DNA of 64,000 nt from Pseudomonadota bacterium (GTDB taxonomy: Bacteria; Pseudomonadota; Gammaproteobacteria; Burkholderiales; Rhodocyclaceae), in contig JAFEDJ010000009.1 in NCBI GenBank assembly GCA_018241685.1, positions 248,001 to 312,000 of the forward strand, read 5' to 3'. Numbering within the stretch: the stretch's first letter is position 1; the number at the start of each line of letters is the position of its first letter. The notes under the pieces are model-generated. The model was not told the DNA's origin and made no database searches. It saw nothing but the letters and a program-made list of their open reading frames with translations. Of the stretch, positions 34,501 through 42,068 are shown piece by piece. Both the position numbers and the translations under genes were made by a program.

Positions 34501-35176
34501 GGTGCTCAAAACTGGCTGGCGGCAGAGCATAGTGAAGCTTTCGTTGCAGAACGGCAGTCCATATCCCGGAGGCCAATTCCCAAGCGCGTTTGGCGCCGTG
34601 GGTATAACCATCAATGGAACCAGACTTGCCACCAGCCTGCAAAGCCTGAGCCGCAGCTTTGAGTACGTGATCGACGGCAGGATCATTGGGCTGCACGAAG
34701 GCAGCCACCATCTCCGGGGCATAGCCAATACCGCCCCACTGATTACGGGCCAACAGTTCGACCACACGATCGTGCTGGGCAATAATCGTCTCGGGTTCCT
34801 TACGGCTTCTAAGCTCGAAACACAGTGTTGCGGGTTCAGCCTCAGTAAGGCGAGACAGCAGGGAGCCATCCAGTTGAACGTCCAAATCAGCGATGTGAAA
34901 GGTCTCGCCGGCACCGATCGTATCAATACTCCAAGTCCGAGGCTTCAGGAATGCAGGCTCGGAGGTTATGGTGATAGTCAATTCACTGATAGGAGCCAGT
35001 GTCTCATTGACAATTGCCAGCTCATGCAGCGCGGGGACCGAATTTTGGAAGTCGGCAAGATTTAACTTGTCAACAACAGCGACCTTTAGGTGAATTCCTG
35101 GCGCCGGCGAGACTGGGGTCGAGGATGTTTCGATGATTGGAGCTACCTCTTGCAGCTGACCCACTTCTTCGTTCAT
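28535..35176 (-). CDS. DUF4011-helicase-Vsr-like-DUF3320 defence protein (Hhe-like)
   Basis: About 2213 residues. Order: N-terminal beta-rich region; a transglutaminase-like segment (ATCLDLTLLFASCLEQ, THGHAFVGLWL, about 220-270); DUF4011 (DRLARWQRKLLDLSLRNALL, about 410); an SF1 UPF1-like helicase split by a very long insertion, with Walker A GPPGTGKSQ (about 712), Walker B DEASQIPVWD (about 1558), GDPKQLPPT and NVAVTRARHELRV; a Vsr/DUF559-type PD-(D/E)XK region (SPFEGAVAAALGRKGW, GIECDGATYH, about 1845-1915); and a C-terminal DUF3320 (LRLMVEWVVRHEG). This matches the single-gene DUF4011-helicase-Vsr architecture reported as anti-phage (Hhe). All helicase motifs look intact. ATG 35176 (weak GAGAGAA site) is preferred; an ATG at 35350 overlaps the upstream stop as ATGA and would add 58 residues. 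Confidence 0.88.
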   Translation of the reverse strand: MNEEVGQLQEVAPIIETSSTPVSPAPGIHLKVAVVDKLNLADFQNSVPALHELAIVNETLAPISELTITITSEPAFLKPRTWSIDTIGAGETFHIADLDVQLDGSLLSRLTEAEPATLCFELRSRKEPETIIAQHDRVVELLARNQWGGIGYAPEMVAAFVQPNDPAVDHVLKAAAQALQAGGKSGSIDGYTHGAKRAWELASGIWTAVLQRKLHYALPPASFEHRGQKVRSPGQILDAGLATCLDLTLLFASCLEQANLNPLLIVTHGHAFVGLWLRDETFSTVVVDDITAVRKRLQLQEMLVFETTLAAQGHPVSFSQAISQGDRQLSEGEDDKFELVVDVKRARMSRIKPLALGQVVAEQAQPIHEAEAVVTFEDAPDLPDEVVQEVPSTELDPKDRLARWQRKLLDLSLRNALLNFKGGKNALQLDAAAPALEDAVAEGQTLKLLPSPDLMQGRDPRSLQLHEARSLEDLRKAHAADALKRREVFIRLEAQELENRLVDLYRGARNALQEGGANTLFLALGFLVWTRPDKPDHRVKAPLILLPVTLDRKSARSGFSLHAHDDEPRFNPTLVEMLRQDFQLELGVPQGDLPRDDSGLDIADIWKRVRAAIKDIRGWEVSEDVVLSMFSFAKYLMWKDLAERAEDLRKSPVVAHLIDTPREPYQSTVPFPDAHRLDVDYTPQQVFSPLPADSSQLSAVMAAARGKDFVLIGPPGTGKSQTIANLIAQCLAEDKRVLFVAEKIAALDVVYRRLREVGLGEFCLELHSNKTRKLDVLAQLQKSWDSRSEDAADWAAKAHQLSRVREHLSTYVERLHHRHGNGLTVYRAIGSVVGGEAIPDLRFSWPSPREHDEEALAALRELAGRLQANAMAVGAQTLHAGPLTPVHLSEWSARWQQEMVRAAQILSESCDRLIVASRQLCEQLGFETPVLHRNVRSSLGVIAKALPQAAGKAWSFSVLPQSAELCSELKAGAEILGQHRESSSRIPSVWPPEQQAQLRHALDLLDQHRRVHAELGTAWPTAVSDELQHGIQRIEEIAQLRDGLSVKYGSGVAQLNITLLQRDWAKAEKALWPLAWLGKRKVRSTLESVIESTDEPRIAEDLAALVRIKSLRDEVGEVNPGAAVEGLWAGEKTRTDYARSALLANASLQAARAQRPYSLDGLTPAAEGYCGERWVAEVRRLKALQDLDRQIADCAPLTEVSDGLWRGHETDIELLRAALAFEQERLRLKVHGALQVAHPAVAEGRCGSRLLQAYTRLQERAALEIRLAGLTAVDTHCAGVWAGLDSDTDAITDALRFHSLLHAALSGLCLPAMSLDAIRQALHRVLAEHATELSEGGAISNACQQMLARLAELNAAVTAFSSYAGQPEEVKRAFADLTPDEMGGVALQLDSAHAGLHAWCAWRNAQTAARGAGLAALVDSIVAGDIEPARVPAAFEVNYARWWLAEAVDEDDVLKRFVSAEHERRIIEFRALDEEFTKVTRQWIRAKLCAGLPSSENLQRNSEWGVLRHEITKKKQHKPLRQLLEDIPSVVLRLTPCLLMSPLSIAQYLSANASSFDIVIFDEASQIPVWDAIGAMARGKQVVMVGDPKQLPPTNFFDRAEALDSEDVEGDLESILDECLGASLPTRNLSWHYRSRHESLIAFSNHRYYNGSLVTFPSPVTEDRAVSFHLVNGQYEKGGARINQLEARALVADLVARLKSPGFRQSGLTIGVVTFNSEQQGLIEDLLDAERRKDPGLEPFFSEVELEPVFVKNLESVQGDERDIMYFSITYGPDISGALSMNFGPLNRDGGERRLNVAVTRARHELRVFSSLQGEQMDLSRTKAIGVRDLKHFLEFAERGARALAEAHHGSQGDFDSPFEGAVAAALGRKGWQVHTQIGASSFRIDLGVVHPDHAGRYLAGIECDGATYHRSATARDRDKLREQVLRGLGWEIERIWSTDWWVNPGGTLERVHVRLNDLLTQDRERRALEASTHAASAEAQTVDEGVPDTDKALEEAALTIASAAVKPLVSSQEAMNESPEALEVRAATTSAMTAFSVTNNADRQFRASLPEDAVEAGVISVEQFYEPAYDEVLRLMVEWVVRHEGPVLDAVLARRIARAHGFQRTGSRIQERVAQIARQCVGATEEAAGVFYWPDGVIPGTEVAFRWPFDEDSARGVDEICEQELLSLALGVVDSGKSGEEALIAMAREIGLMKLRAASRGRLEAVLAQASS

Positions 35177-35346
35177 GCGCGGTTCTCTCTGAATCGTGTA
35201 CTTAAGCGTGGAGAAAGAGGCCATCAGGAAGTCATGAATGCCGGCATGACTGGATTGCCTGGCAGGCCGTCGCCCGAAGATGCTCTGGCCAAATCCCTGC
35301 TCCTTCGAATCTCGGCCCCCTCGGACAAACGCACCGGTTTTTTCGA

Positions 35347-37014
35347 TCATCGCATGCGCGCTTCATCCCCCCTATGCAACAGATCACTCGCCTCCAACAA
35401 CGAAAACGTCAGCTTCGCTTTATTCCGGTCAAACACGTAGATAGCGCCCAAGGGCACTGCCGTCACTACCATTCCGCTCAGCACGGCAGTTACTTGGCTA
35501 TTGAAGACATTGAGCATCGGGACGGGTCGAATTGCCTTGGAGATGACGTTGGCCACATAGACGCCCAGCACCGCGGATGCGGTTCCGAGCATGACGACTT
35601 TGATGCTTTCGAATTTGTTCTCGTCGTCGCTCAGGATCACTCGCACCGAACGCACCACTGACAATGTGCATTCCCGAATGATCGAGAGCATGAATGCGGG
35701 CATCTTCACGATGAGGGAGATGAGTATTTGCGGGATGGCGCTGAGGGCTCCGGCCACGCCTCCGTCGATGCCCGCCTCTTTGGCTCGCGCCCAGATTTTC
35801 CGCTCATCGAAGCGGCGGGCCAGCTTGTCGGAAATGTTTTGCTTGCGCGCCTGTATATTGGCGAGCAGGCCGTTCTCGTCGAAGAACCGCCCGTTCTTCA
35901 CGATGTCCTTGATCTCATCGACAAAAATGTCGATGGTCTCAATGACGATGAGGCCGGCGATCTGTTGTGCTGCCATGCGCATACCCGCGCTGGCGCAAGT
36001 CAAACCGACTTCTTTCAGTGCTTCCCGATGCTGCTGGTGCAGGCGCTCCTGGGCTTTTTCGTAGCGTGCCATGGCGTCCGACTCGCGAATGGAATACTCG
36101 TCATCGCCGATGGTGAGATGCAGCAGATCCGGGTTGTCTGCGTCGGCACGAAGCTCGCCTTTTTCCTTCTTGTACGCCAGGTAGTCGAGCAGATCTTTTG
36201 AATTCTTCGAGCCATTAACATGCTCATCCGCAAACGTCAGGTTGTCCCCGTTGTTCAGCAGTTCGATGATTTCATCGTCGTTTGTGGCAACGCGGAGCAG
36301 CCAGTCGTCGTAATACTGCTGCTTCGGGATGATGTGCTCGATATCCGTATCGTAGGGATTAAGCGGGGAATCCCTGTTGTAGCCATTTTCCAGGGGCTCC
36401 ATCCCGTTCGCGCGAGCAGCAGCCCGTTCGTTGTTCATGCGCGCGAAGTTGGGATCGTCATGCAGGTTGTTTTCGGATTTGAACGTCGTGTAGCTATCCG
36501 ACAGATTGGCGTAGCGGGCTTCGAGCTTGTTATCGAGTCCGGCCATTACAGGGGCCAGACAAAATGCGGAGATGGCGCGCTGGAAAGCCTCGCGCTTGCA
36601 CTGCTCGAAGATGTCGTCGATGTCTTGTGGTCGCGAAGGAAGCCGGTTGCGAATCCCTTCCACCATCTCGGCGGTGGTCTTGTCCACCTCAAATGTGGAC
36701 TTGAAGTAGCTCGTGACCTTTTCTGCGCCGAGGTCCTTGTACTTACCGAATGTGCGCGCGTAGGTCTCGGGGCGCTTCAGCGCTTCTACATCGACCTCGG
36801 CAAGCTTCTTGTTGGCTGCTCTCACCAGCTCGGAGGCTCTGTCCTTGCCCGCAGTGAGATAGTCCCCTCCCCGCTCCAACACGCCATCCTTGAGGCCCGA
36901 AAGCTTGGCGCCCAGGTGTGCCTCACTGGCAGCCCCGATCGCTTTTTCAGTGGTCGACGCAATGGACTCCTTCAACCCAGCCCCCAGGTCCGCAATCTTT
37001 CCAAGTAGCCCCAT
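35347..37014 (-). CDS. HNH-like protein with C-terminal membrane segments
   Basis: A 555-residue protein. Residues 1-110 are amphipathic helices rich in Ala, Lys and Gly. An HNH-type motif follows: DTDIEHIIPKQ (about 222-232) and NNGDNLTFADEHVNGSK (about 254-270), with the His pair, Asn and final Asn/Lys in the usual spacing. A helical linker leads to about three hydrophobic segments: SAIPQILISLIVKMPAFML (about 420), VVMLGTASAVLGVYVANVI (about 475) and AVLSGMVVTAVPLGAIYVF (about 510). It lies directly upstream of the giant helicase on the same strand, so the two are probably co-transcribed. A nuclease tethered to the membrane is one reading; HNH-related non-catalytic proteins are another. No named family is recognised. 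Confidence 0.75.
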   Translation of the reverse strand: MGLLGKIADLGAGLKESIASTTEKAIGAASEAHLGAKLSGLKDGVLERGGDYLTAGKDRASELVRAANKKLAEVDVEALKRPETYARTFGKYKDLGAEKVTSYFKSTFEVDKTTAEMVEGIRNRLPSRPQDIDDIFEQCKREAFQRAISAFCLAPVMAGLDNKLEARYANLSDSYTTFKSENNLHDDPNFARMNNERAAARANGMEPLENGYNRDSPLNPYDTDIEHIIPKQQYYDDWLLRVATNDDEIIELLNNGDNLTFADEHVNGSKNSKDLLDYLAYKKEKGELRADADNPDLLHLTIGDDEYSIRESDAMARYEKAQERLHQQHREALKEVGLTCASAGMRMAAQQIAGLIVIETIDIFVDEIKDIVKNGRFFDENGLLANIQARKQNISDKLARRFDERKIWARAKEAGIDGGVAGALSAIPQILISLIVKMPAFMLSIIRECTLSVVRSVRVILSDDENKFESIKVVMLGTASAVLGVYVANVISKAIRPVPMLNVFNSQVTAVLSGMVVTAVPLGAIYVFDRNKAKLTFSLLEASDLLHRGDEARMR

Positions 37015-37139
37015 CTGCTAAACCCTTGAATCGTGATCTCTTGAGGCTCCCACGGAATAACACATGAAAGCTATGAGGATTGTCCATGTTGGGCAGTGCG
37101 GAACTTCATTTTTGACAGCCATACCTCCTTGATGTGACA

Positions 37140-37162
37140 AGGCCCGGCGGATTGCCGGGCCT
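37140..37162 (-). terminator. Terminator downstream of the small basic protein gene
   Basis: GGCCCGGC-GGATT-GCCGGGCC is a perfect 8-bp stem extended by an A-T pair. It lies 47 bp after the stop of the 37209 gene and 125 bp before the start of the next minus-strand gene, so it separates core from accessory transcripts. Confidence 0.7.
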
Positions 37163-37208
37163 GCCAAGTTGGGCGTCAAACCTGTACTTTTGGCTTCAGC
37201 GTGCGTAC

Positions 37209-37586
37209 CTAGGTCGCTGTCGCCTCCTCCGCCTTCCCCGCCCTCGCCCGCGATTTCCGTTCCGACTTCTTCTTCAAGCCCAGCGCCGCGACTTGGTCGG
37301 AGTCCACGCCGTATTGGGCCTTGAACTGGTTCTTCACGCCGAGGATGGCGGCGTGGAATTCGTGCTGGATGGCGACGGCCGCATCGCGGGCGGCGGCGTA
37401 GGTGTTCTGGGTGTGCAGTTCGGCGTCGAGGGCGGCCTGCAGTTTGTTGAACAGGGCTGAGACGACGTCGAAGCTGTAGTCGGTGTTGGCCGGCTTGTAG
37501 TCGGGGATGGCCTTGAAGGCGCGGTAGGTTTCGAGGTCAGCCAGGGTCACCTGACTGGGGAGCCGTTTCGAGAGCGGGTTTGCCAT
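37209..37586 (-). CDS. Hypothetical small protein with basic tail
   Basis: A 125-residue protein with a strong AGGAGG ribosome site 5 bases before ATG 37586. The body is helical (LADLETYRAFKAIPDYK, ALFNKLQAALDAELHTQN, AAILGVKNQFKAQYG) and the last 25 residues are basic and Ala-rich (LKKKSERKSRARAGK). No signal peptide or membrane segment. It may be a nucleoid- or surface-associated small protein; the family is not recognised. It has its own terminator and stands alone. Confidence 0.7.
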   Translation of the reverse strand: MANPLSKRLPSQVTLADLETYRAFKAIPDYKPANTDYSFDVVSALFNKLQAALDAELHTQNTYAAARDAAVAIQHEFHAAILGVKNQFKAQYGVDSDQVAALGLKKKSERKSRARAGKAEEATAT

Positions 37587-37659
37587 GAGTCCTCCTGCGT
37601 GTGGTTTGGAAGGGAATGCGAGGCTTGTTGCATTTATGTTAAATACCTATTTCTTATAA

Positions 37660-37912
37660 CTCAATAGCATATTTCATGTTGCGCGGTGCACGGTCGATGT
37701 TGTCGCGTCCACATTCCATGTTCACCGCGTCGCATTCGATGTGGCGGTGTGAACATGCTTTGTTGTCAGGTGAACATGGCACCTTGAGCAGGCTGGTATC
37801 GAATGTGGCGGCAGGCACATCGATCAAGGCGTTGTGCACATGAGATGTTGCGCTGGCATTGTTCGACGCACCGGTCGCCACGTCGTTTGTGCACGCCGCA
37901 CTCTTTACCGTG
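37660..37912 (-). repeat. Degenerate 21-bp tandem repeat encoding heptapeptide units
   Basis: ATGTT-like cores recur at 37676, 37697, 37718, 37739, 37760 and again at 37845, a 21-bp period. On the minus strand one open frame (stop at 37654) reads as about 12 seven-residue units such as RHIECDA, VNMECGR, DNIDRAP and RNMKYAI. An 11-bp inverted repeat (CCATGTTCACC at 37716, GGTGAACATGG at 37769) lies within it. A protein on this strand would have to start inside or antisense to the HAD gene, so a real gene is uncertain. Confidence 0.5.
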
Positions 37913-38011
37913 CACGCAGCTTGGCGTAGTCTGCGCGGCCAATCCTTTCGGCATACTCGGTCGACATCGACCGAGCGCCTTTCACTTTCGTCTGTTCCGG
38001 CCTTCTCCATC

Positions 38012-38653
38012 ATGTCGCAGCGCCTCGCGGTTTTCGATTTCGACGGCACGCTTGCCGATTCCTTCGATGCTTTTCTTGTGTGCCTCAACGAGGCGGCCAA
38101 GCGGCATGGCTTTCGCGGTATTGCGCCGGATGCAACGGAAGAGCCACGCAAGATGTCGGGGCGGCAGTTGATGGATCACCTGGGGATTCCGTTCTGGAAG
38201 GTGCCGGCGATTGCGGTGGACATGCGGCAGCGGGTGCTGGCGCATATCGACATGGTGCAGCCCTATCCGGGCACGGCGGAGGCCTTGCGGGCAATTGCAG
38301 GCCAGGGCACGGCGCTGGCGCTGGTGACGTCCAATTCCCGCGAGGCGGTACATGCGGTGCTGGGGGCCGAGACCCTGGCGCTGTTTGCCCAGGTGCATTG
38401 CGGCGCATCCCTGTTCGGCAAGCGTTTCAAGCTGCAGGAGTTGTTGTGGTCGAGCCGTTTGAAGCCGCAGCAGGTGGTGTACGTGGGTGACGAGATCCGC
38501 GATGCGGAAGCCGCGGCGGCGGTGGGCATGGCCTTCCTGGGCGTGGCCTGGGGTTTTACACGGGCGGCGGAGTTCCAGAAGTATTGCCGGCATCCGTTGG
38601 TGGCGCGCATGGCCGATTTGCCGGCAGCCATTGCGGACGTGCTGCCGGGCTAG
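38012..38653 (+). CDS. HAD-family hydrolase (phosphatase-like)
   Basis: A 213-residue HAD-superfamily protein. Motif I FDFDGTLADSF gives the nucleophile Asp at about residue 9; motif II is LALVTSNS; motif III Lys lies in GKRFKLQEL; motif IV is YVGDEIRDAEAA. The small helical cap between residues 20 and 85 is of the phosphoglycolate phosphatase type, so it is a cytoplasmic phosphatase of unknown substrate. ATG 38012 places the first motif directly at the N-terminus; an upstream in-frame start at 37859 would add 51 non-conserved residues from the repeat tract and is rejected. It is followed by a short leader ORF and a penicillin-binding protein gene. Confidence 0.88.
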   Translation: MSQRLAVFDFDGTLADSFDAFLVCLNEAAKRHGFRGIAPDATEEPRKMSGRQLMDHLGIPFWKVPAIAVDMRQRVLAHIDMVQPYPGTAEALRAIAGQGTALALVTSNSREAVHAVLGAETLALFAQVHCGASLFGKRFKLQELLWSSRLKPQQVVYVGDEIRDAEAAAAVGMAFLGVAWGFTRAAEFQKYCRHPLVARMADLPAAIADVLPG

Positions 38654-38732
38654 AACTGGCCCGTGGGGCTGCCGGACTTCCGCCTGGAAGTTTAAGCCGG
38701 CACCACCGTCGTTCCGCAACACAAGCCCAGGA

Positions 38733-38762
38733 AGATCGATGATGTTCAAATTCAATCGATCT
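38733..38762. promoter_or_regulatory. Inverted repeat overlapping the leader ORF start
   Basis: AGATCGAT (38733-38740) and ATCGATCT (38755-38762) form a perfect 8-bp inverted repeat with a 14-nt spacer. The left arm covers the ribosome site and start codon of the small ORF at 38739, so it may be an operator or a translational switch. Confidence 0.4.
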
Positions 38763-38801
38763 GGCCGCGCGCGGAGCGATCCCCCTATACTGGCGCCGTG
38801 A
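38739..38801 (+). CDS. 20-residue leader ORF coupled to the PBP gene
   Basis: ATG-ATG preceded by AGGAAG opens a 20-codon frame (MMFKFNRSGRARSDPPILAP) whose TGA overlaps the GTG start of the penicillin-binding protein (GTGA). The arrangement suggests translational coupling. The peptide is basic and short; nothing else can be said of it. Confidence 0.45.
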   Translation: MMFKFNRSGRARSDPPILAP

Positions 38802-41800
38802 GGTCAGACAACGGATCCCAAGTGCAAGAAGACCAGCCCAAAAGCTTGCTGCACCGCCTGCGTTGGCCCCTCGGCGGGTTACTGGTGGTCATTGTTGTCG
38901 GTGGCGGCGTGTTCGTCGCCGACGAGGTGAGGACGTCGCGCTTGCAGGCGCATTACCTGGCACGCTACGCCGCCGACCTCAGCTATGCGGTGGTCGATGG
39001 CAGCAGTGACGCCATCCGCACACCGGCGCACGGCCCCTTCGACGAGCGCATGGGCTACAGCGAACTGCCCAAGATCAGCACCCGCCTCGCGGCGCACGGC
39101 TTCCGGCTGACGCGGCAGGCGCACTTCTCCAACGCGCTGCTCGATTACACCAACCGCGGCTACTTCCCGCCCTACCGGGAAAAGACCTCGGCCGGCCTCA
39201 CCGTTACCGATTGCCGCAACGAGACGCTGTACCGCTTCCGCTATCCCTTCCGGGCCTATGCGGACTTCGCGGCGGTACCGCCGCGCATCGCCCAGGCCCT
39301 GACCTTCATCGAGAACCGCGATCTGCTCGACGACGCCCGCCCCTTGATGAACCCGGCGGTGGACTGGGTGCGCTTCGGCCGCGCCGTGCTCGGCCGGGTC
39401 GGCCGCCTGGTCAATGAGGATTTCGATGCGCCGGGCGGCAGCACGCTGGCCACGCAGATCGAGAAGTTCCGCCACTCGCCAGACGGCGTGACGCCCAACA
39501 GCAGCGAAAAGCTGCGCCAGATGGTATCGGCCAGCGTGCGTGCCTACCGGGACGGCGAGCAGACCCTGCCCCAGCGCCGCGACCTGCTGGTGGACTACCT
39601 CAACACGGTGCCGCTGTCGGCGGCGCCCGGCTTCGGCGAGGTCAACGGCCTCGGTGATGGCTTGTGGGTGTGGTTCGCCGCCGATTTCAACGAGGTCAAT
39701 GCACTGCTCGCTGCGCCCGAGGATAGCGGCCCGCGCCTCGCTGCCCAGGGCCGTGCGCTGCGCCAGGTGGTGGCGTTGATGATCGCCCACCGCCGGCCGT
39801 CCTACTATCTCGCCCCCAAGGGCCGCGACAACCTCGGCCAGTTGTCGGCGAGCTACATCCGGTTGTTTGCCGACAACGGCATGATCGGGGCTGCGCTGCG
39901 CGATGCGGCCCTGGCCGAACCGTTGAAGTTCCGCGACATGGTGGCCAACCCGGCCCTGCTGCCGGCCGATGCGGGCAAGGGGGCAACGGCGATCCGCAAC
40001 CGCCTGGCGGGCCTCCTCGACGCGTCGCTGTACGAGCTCGACCGCTACGATGCGGACGTGTCCACCACCCTCGACGGCACGCTGCAGCAGCGTGTGAGCA
40101 CCTTCCTCGGGCGCCTCGACGAGCAGGAGTTCGCCCGCCAGCAGGGCCTGATCGGTGAACACATGCTCGAGACCGCCAACTGGGGCAAGGTGCGCTACAG
40201 CTTCAACCTGGTCGAGGGCACGCCGGGCAGCAACCGCGTGCGCGTGCAGACCGACACCACCGACCAGCCCCTCGACATCAACGAAGGCAGCAAGCTCGAA
40301 CTCGGCTCCACCGCCAAGCTGCGTGTGCTGACCACCTATCTCGAGATCGTCGCCGAGTTGCATCAGCAACACGTGACCAAGACGCCGGCCGAGCTGCGCA
40401 AGCTGCAAGTGGACCCGCACGACCGCATCAGCCAATGGGCCCTCGACTACCTGGCCCACGCCACCGACCGCAGCCTGCCGGCCATGCTGCAGGCGGCCCT
40501 GGCACGCAACTACTCGGCCAGCCCGGGCGAGAGCTTCTTCACCGGCGGCGGCGTGCATACCTTCAACAATTTCCGCAAGGAAGACAACGGCCGCATGCCC
40601 ACCGTGCGTGAGGCCCTGCAGGGTTCGATCAACCTGCCCTTTGTCCGCCTGATGCGCGATGTCGTGCGCCACGCCATGTACCAGGTGTCCGGCAGCACGG
40701 CGCAGTTGCTGCAACAGGCCGACGACCCGCGCCGCGCGGACTATCTGGCCCGCTTTGCAGACAAGGAGGGGCAGGTCTTCCTGCGCCGCTTCTGGCACAA
40801 GTACCGGGGCAAGAAGGCCGCCGACATCCAGGACGATTTCCTCGACGGCCTGCATCCCAGTGCCGAGCGCCTCTCCGCGGTCTTCCGCTACCTGTCGCCG
40901 CAGGCTTCGCCAGAAGCCCTTGGCACCTTCCTGCAGCAGCGCCTGGAAGGCAGCAAGCTGAGCGCCGAACAGATCGGCAAGTTGTACACGCGCACGGCAC
41001 CGGAGGCCTATGACCTGACCGACCGCGCCTATGTCGCCCGCGTCCATCCGCTCGAGCTGTGGCTGGTGAGCTATCTTTCAGCCAAGCCGGAAGCCAGTTG
41101 GGACGAGTTGGTCAAAGCCAGCACCGCCGAACGCCAGGCTGTCTATCGCTGGCTGTTCCGCACTCGCTTCAAGGGCGCCCAGGATTCACGCATCTTCACG
41201 ATGCTGGAGGTCGAGGCCTTCCTCGATATCCACCGCCGCTGGGCGCGCCTCGGCTATCCCTTCGGCCATCTCGTGCCCTCGCTGGCCACCGCCCTCGGCA
41301 GCTCGGGCGACCGCCCGGCGGCGCTGGCCGAGCTGATGGGCATCATCGAGAACGACGGTATCCGCCAGCCCACGCTGCGCATCGACAGCTTGAACTTCGC
41401 CATCGGCACCCCCTACGAAACCCGTTTCGCCAGCGGTGGCGAACAAGGCGAACGGGTGATGGCACCGGAGGTTGCAGCGGCCCTGCGCAGCGCACTGTCG
41501 GAGGTTGTGGAAGGCGGTACGGCGCGGCGCCTGGCCGGCGCCTTCAAGCTCTCCGACGGCAGCACACTGGCGGTCGGCGGCAAGACCGGCACCGGTGACA
41601 ACCGCATCGTGCTCGGCCGCGGCGCGGCCCGCGGTGTTGCACTGAACCGGACGGCGACTTTCGTGTTCTATCTTGGCCCCCGCCATTTCGGCACGCTGAC
41701 TGCCTATGTGATCGGTCCGGACGCTGCCCGCTACCGCTTCACGTCGGCGCTACCGGTGCAGATCCTGAAGTCGATGGGGCCGCTGCTGCTGCCGATGCTG

Positions 41801-41920
41801 GAACCCGGGGCGAGCAATCGCTGCCCCGCCCCGCCGACCGCGCCCCGCAACGTGGTGGTTGCCTCAACGAACGCAGCAGCCTCCGGCACGGCGGATAGCG
41901 CACCTCCGGCAAAGCCGTAA
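38798..41920 (+). CDS. Class A penicillin-binding protein (transglycosylase/transpeptidase)
   Basis: A 1040-residue protein with one N-terminal membrane anchor (about 23-42, LRWPLGGLLVVIVVGGGVF). The GT51 glycosyltransferase domain is seen in IAQALTFIENRDLLDD with the catalytic Glu and in GGSTLATQIEKF (about 215). The transpeptidase domain has SxxK as GSTAKLR (about 500), SxN as QGSINLPF (about 610) and KTGT as GGKTGTGD (about 928). It is longer than PBP1a or PBP1b and carries extra sequence between the two domains and before the KTGT box. It builds and cross-links peptidoglycan in the periplasm. GTG 38798 is chosen because of the overlap with the leader ORF. A nos operon follows but is functionally unrelated. 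Confidence 0.93.
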   Translation: MRSDNGSQVQEDQPKSLLHRLRWPLGGLLVVIVVGGGVFVADEVRTSRLQAHYLARYAADLSYAVVDGSSDAIRTPAHGPFDERMGYSELPKISTRLAAHGFRLTRQAHFSNALLDYTNRGYFPPYREKTSAGLTVTDCRNETLYRFRYPFRAYADFAAVPPRIAQALTFIENRDLLDDARPLMNPAVDWVRFGRAVLGRVGRLVNEDFDAPGGSTLATQIEKFRHSPDGVTPNSSEKLRQMVSASVRAYRDGEQTLPQRRDLLVDYLNTVPLSAAPGFGEVNGLGDGLWVWFAADFNEVNALLAAPEDSGPRLAAQGRALRQVVALMIAHRRPSYYLAPKGRDNLGQLSASYIRLFADNGMIGAALRDAALAEPLKFRDMVANPALLPADAGKGATAIRNRLAGLLDASLYELDRYDADVSTTLDGTLQQRVSTFLGRLDEQEFARQQGLIGEHMLETANWGKVRYSFNLVEGTPGSNRVRVQTDTTDQPLDINEGSKLELGSTAKLRVLTTYLEIVAELHQQHVTKTPAELRKLQVDPHDRISQWALDYLAHATDRSLPAMLQAALARNYSASPGESFFTGGGVHTFNNFRKEDNGRMPTVREALQGSINLPFVRLMRDVVRHAMYQVSGSTAQLLQQADDPRRADYLARFADKEGQVFLRRFWHKYRGKKAADIQDDFLDGLHPSAERLSAVFRYLSPQASPEALGTFLQQRLEGSKLSAEQIGKLYTRTAPEAYDLTDRAYVARVHPLELWLVSYLSAKPEASWDELVKASTAERQAVYRWLFRTRFKGAQDSRIFTMLEVEAFLDIHRRWARLGYPFGHLVPSLATALGSSGDRPAALAELMGIIENDGIRQPTLRIDSLNFAIGTPYETRFASGGEQGERVMAPEVAAALRSALSEVVEGGTARRLAGAFKLSDGSTLAVGGKTGTGDNRIVLGRGAARGVALNRTATFVFYLGPRHFGTLTAYVIGPDAARYRFTSALPVQILKSMGPLLLPMLEPGASNRCPAPPTAPRNVVVASTNAAASGTADSAPPAKP

Positions 41921-42068
41921 TCGACGGAATCCTGCTTCGGAGAGGTCGGCGACGGCCCCTGCCGTGCACTACGCGGGCGCCAACTTCACCTACATCAAGG
42001 CCAGCTGCGACATTCCGCCGCAGACTGGCGCCCAGAGTCACTTCCCGTCAGCTGCTTCCATTCCATCC

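Noticed and set aside
37676..37850. CRISPR array
   Set aside because: The 21-bp period is degenerate, has no unique spacers and no cas genes nearby.
37654..38151. Minus-strand gene of 165 codons covering the heptad repeats
   Set aside because: Its start lies antisense within the HAD gene and no ribosome site was found; listed as a repeat instead of a CDS.
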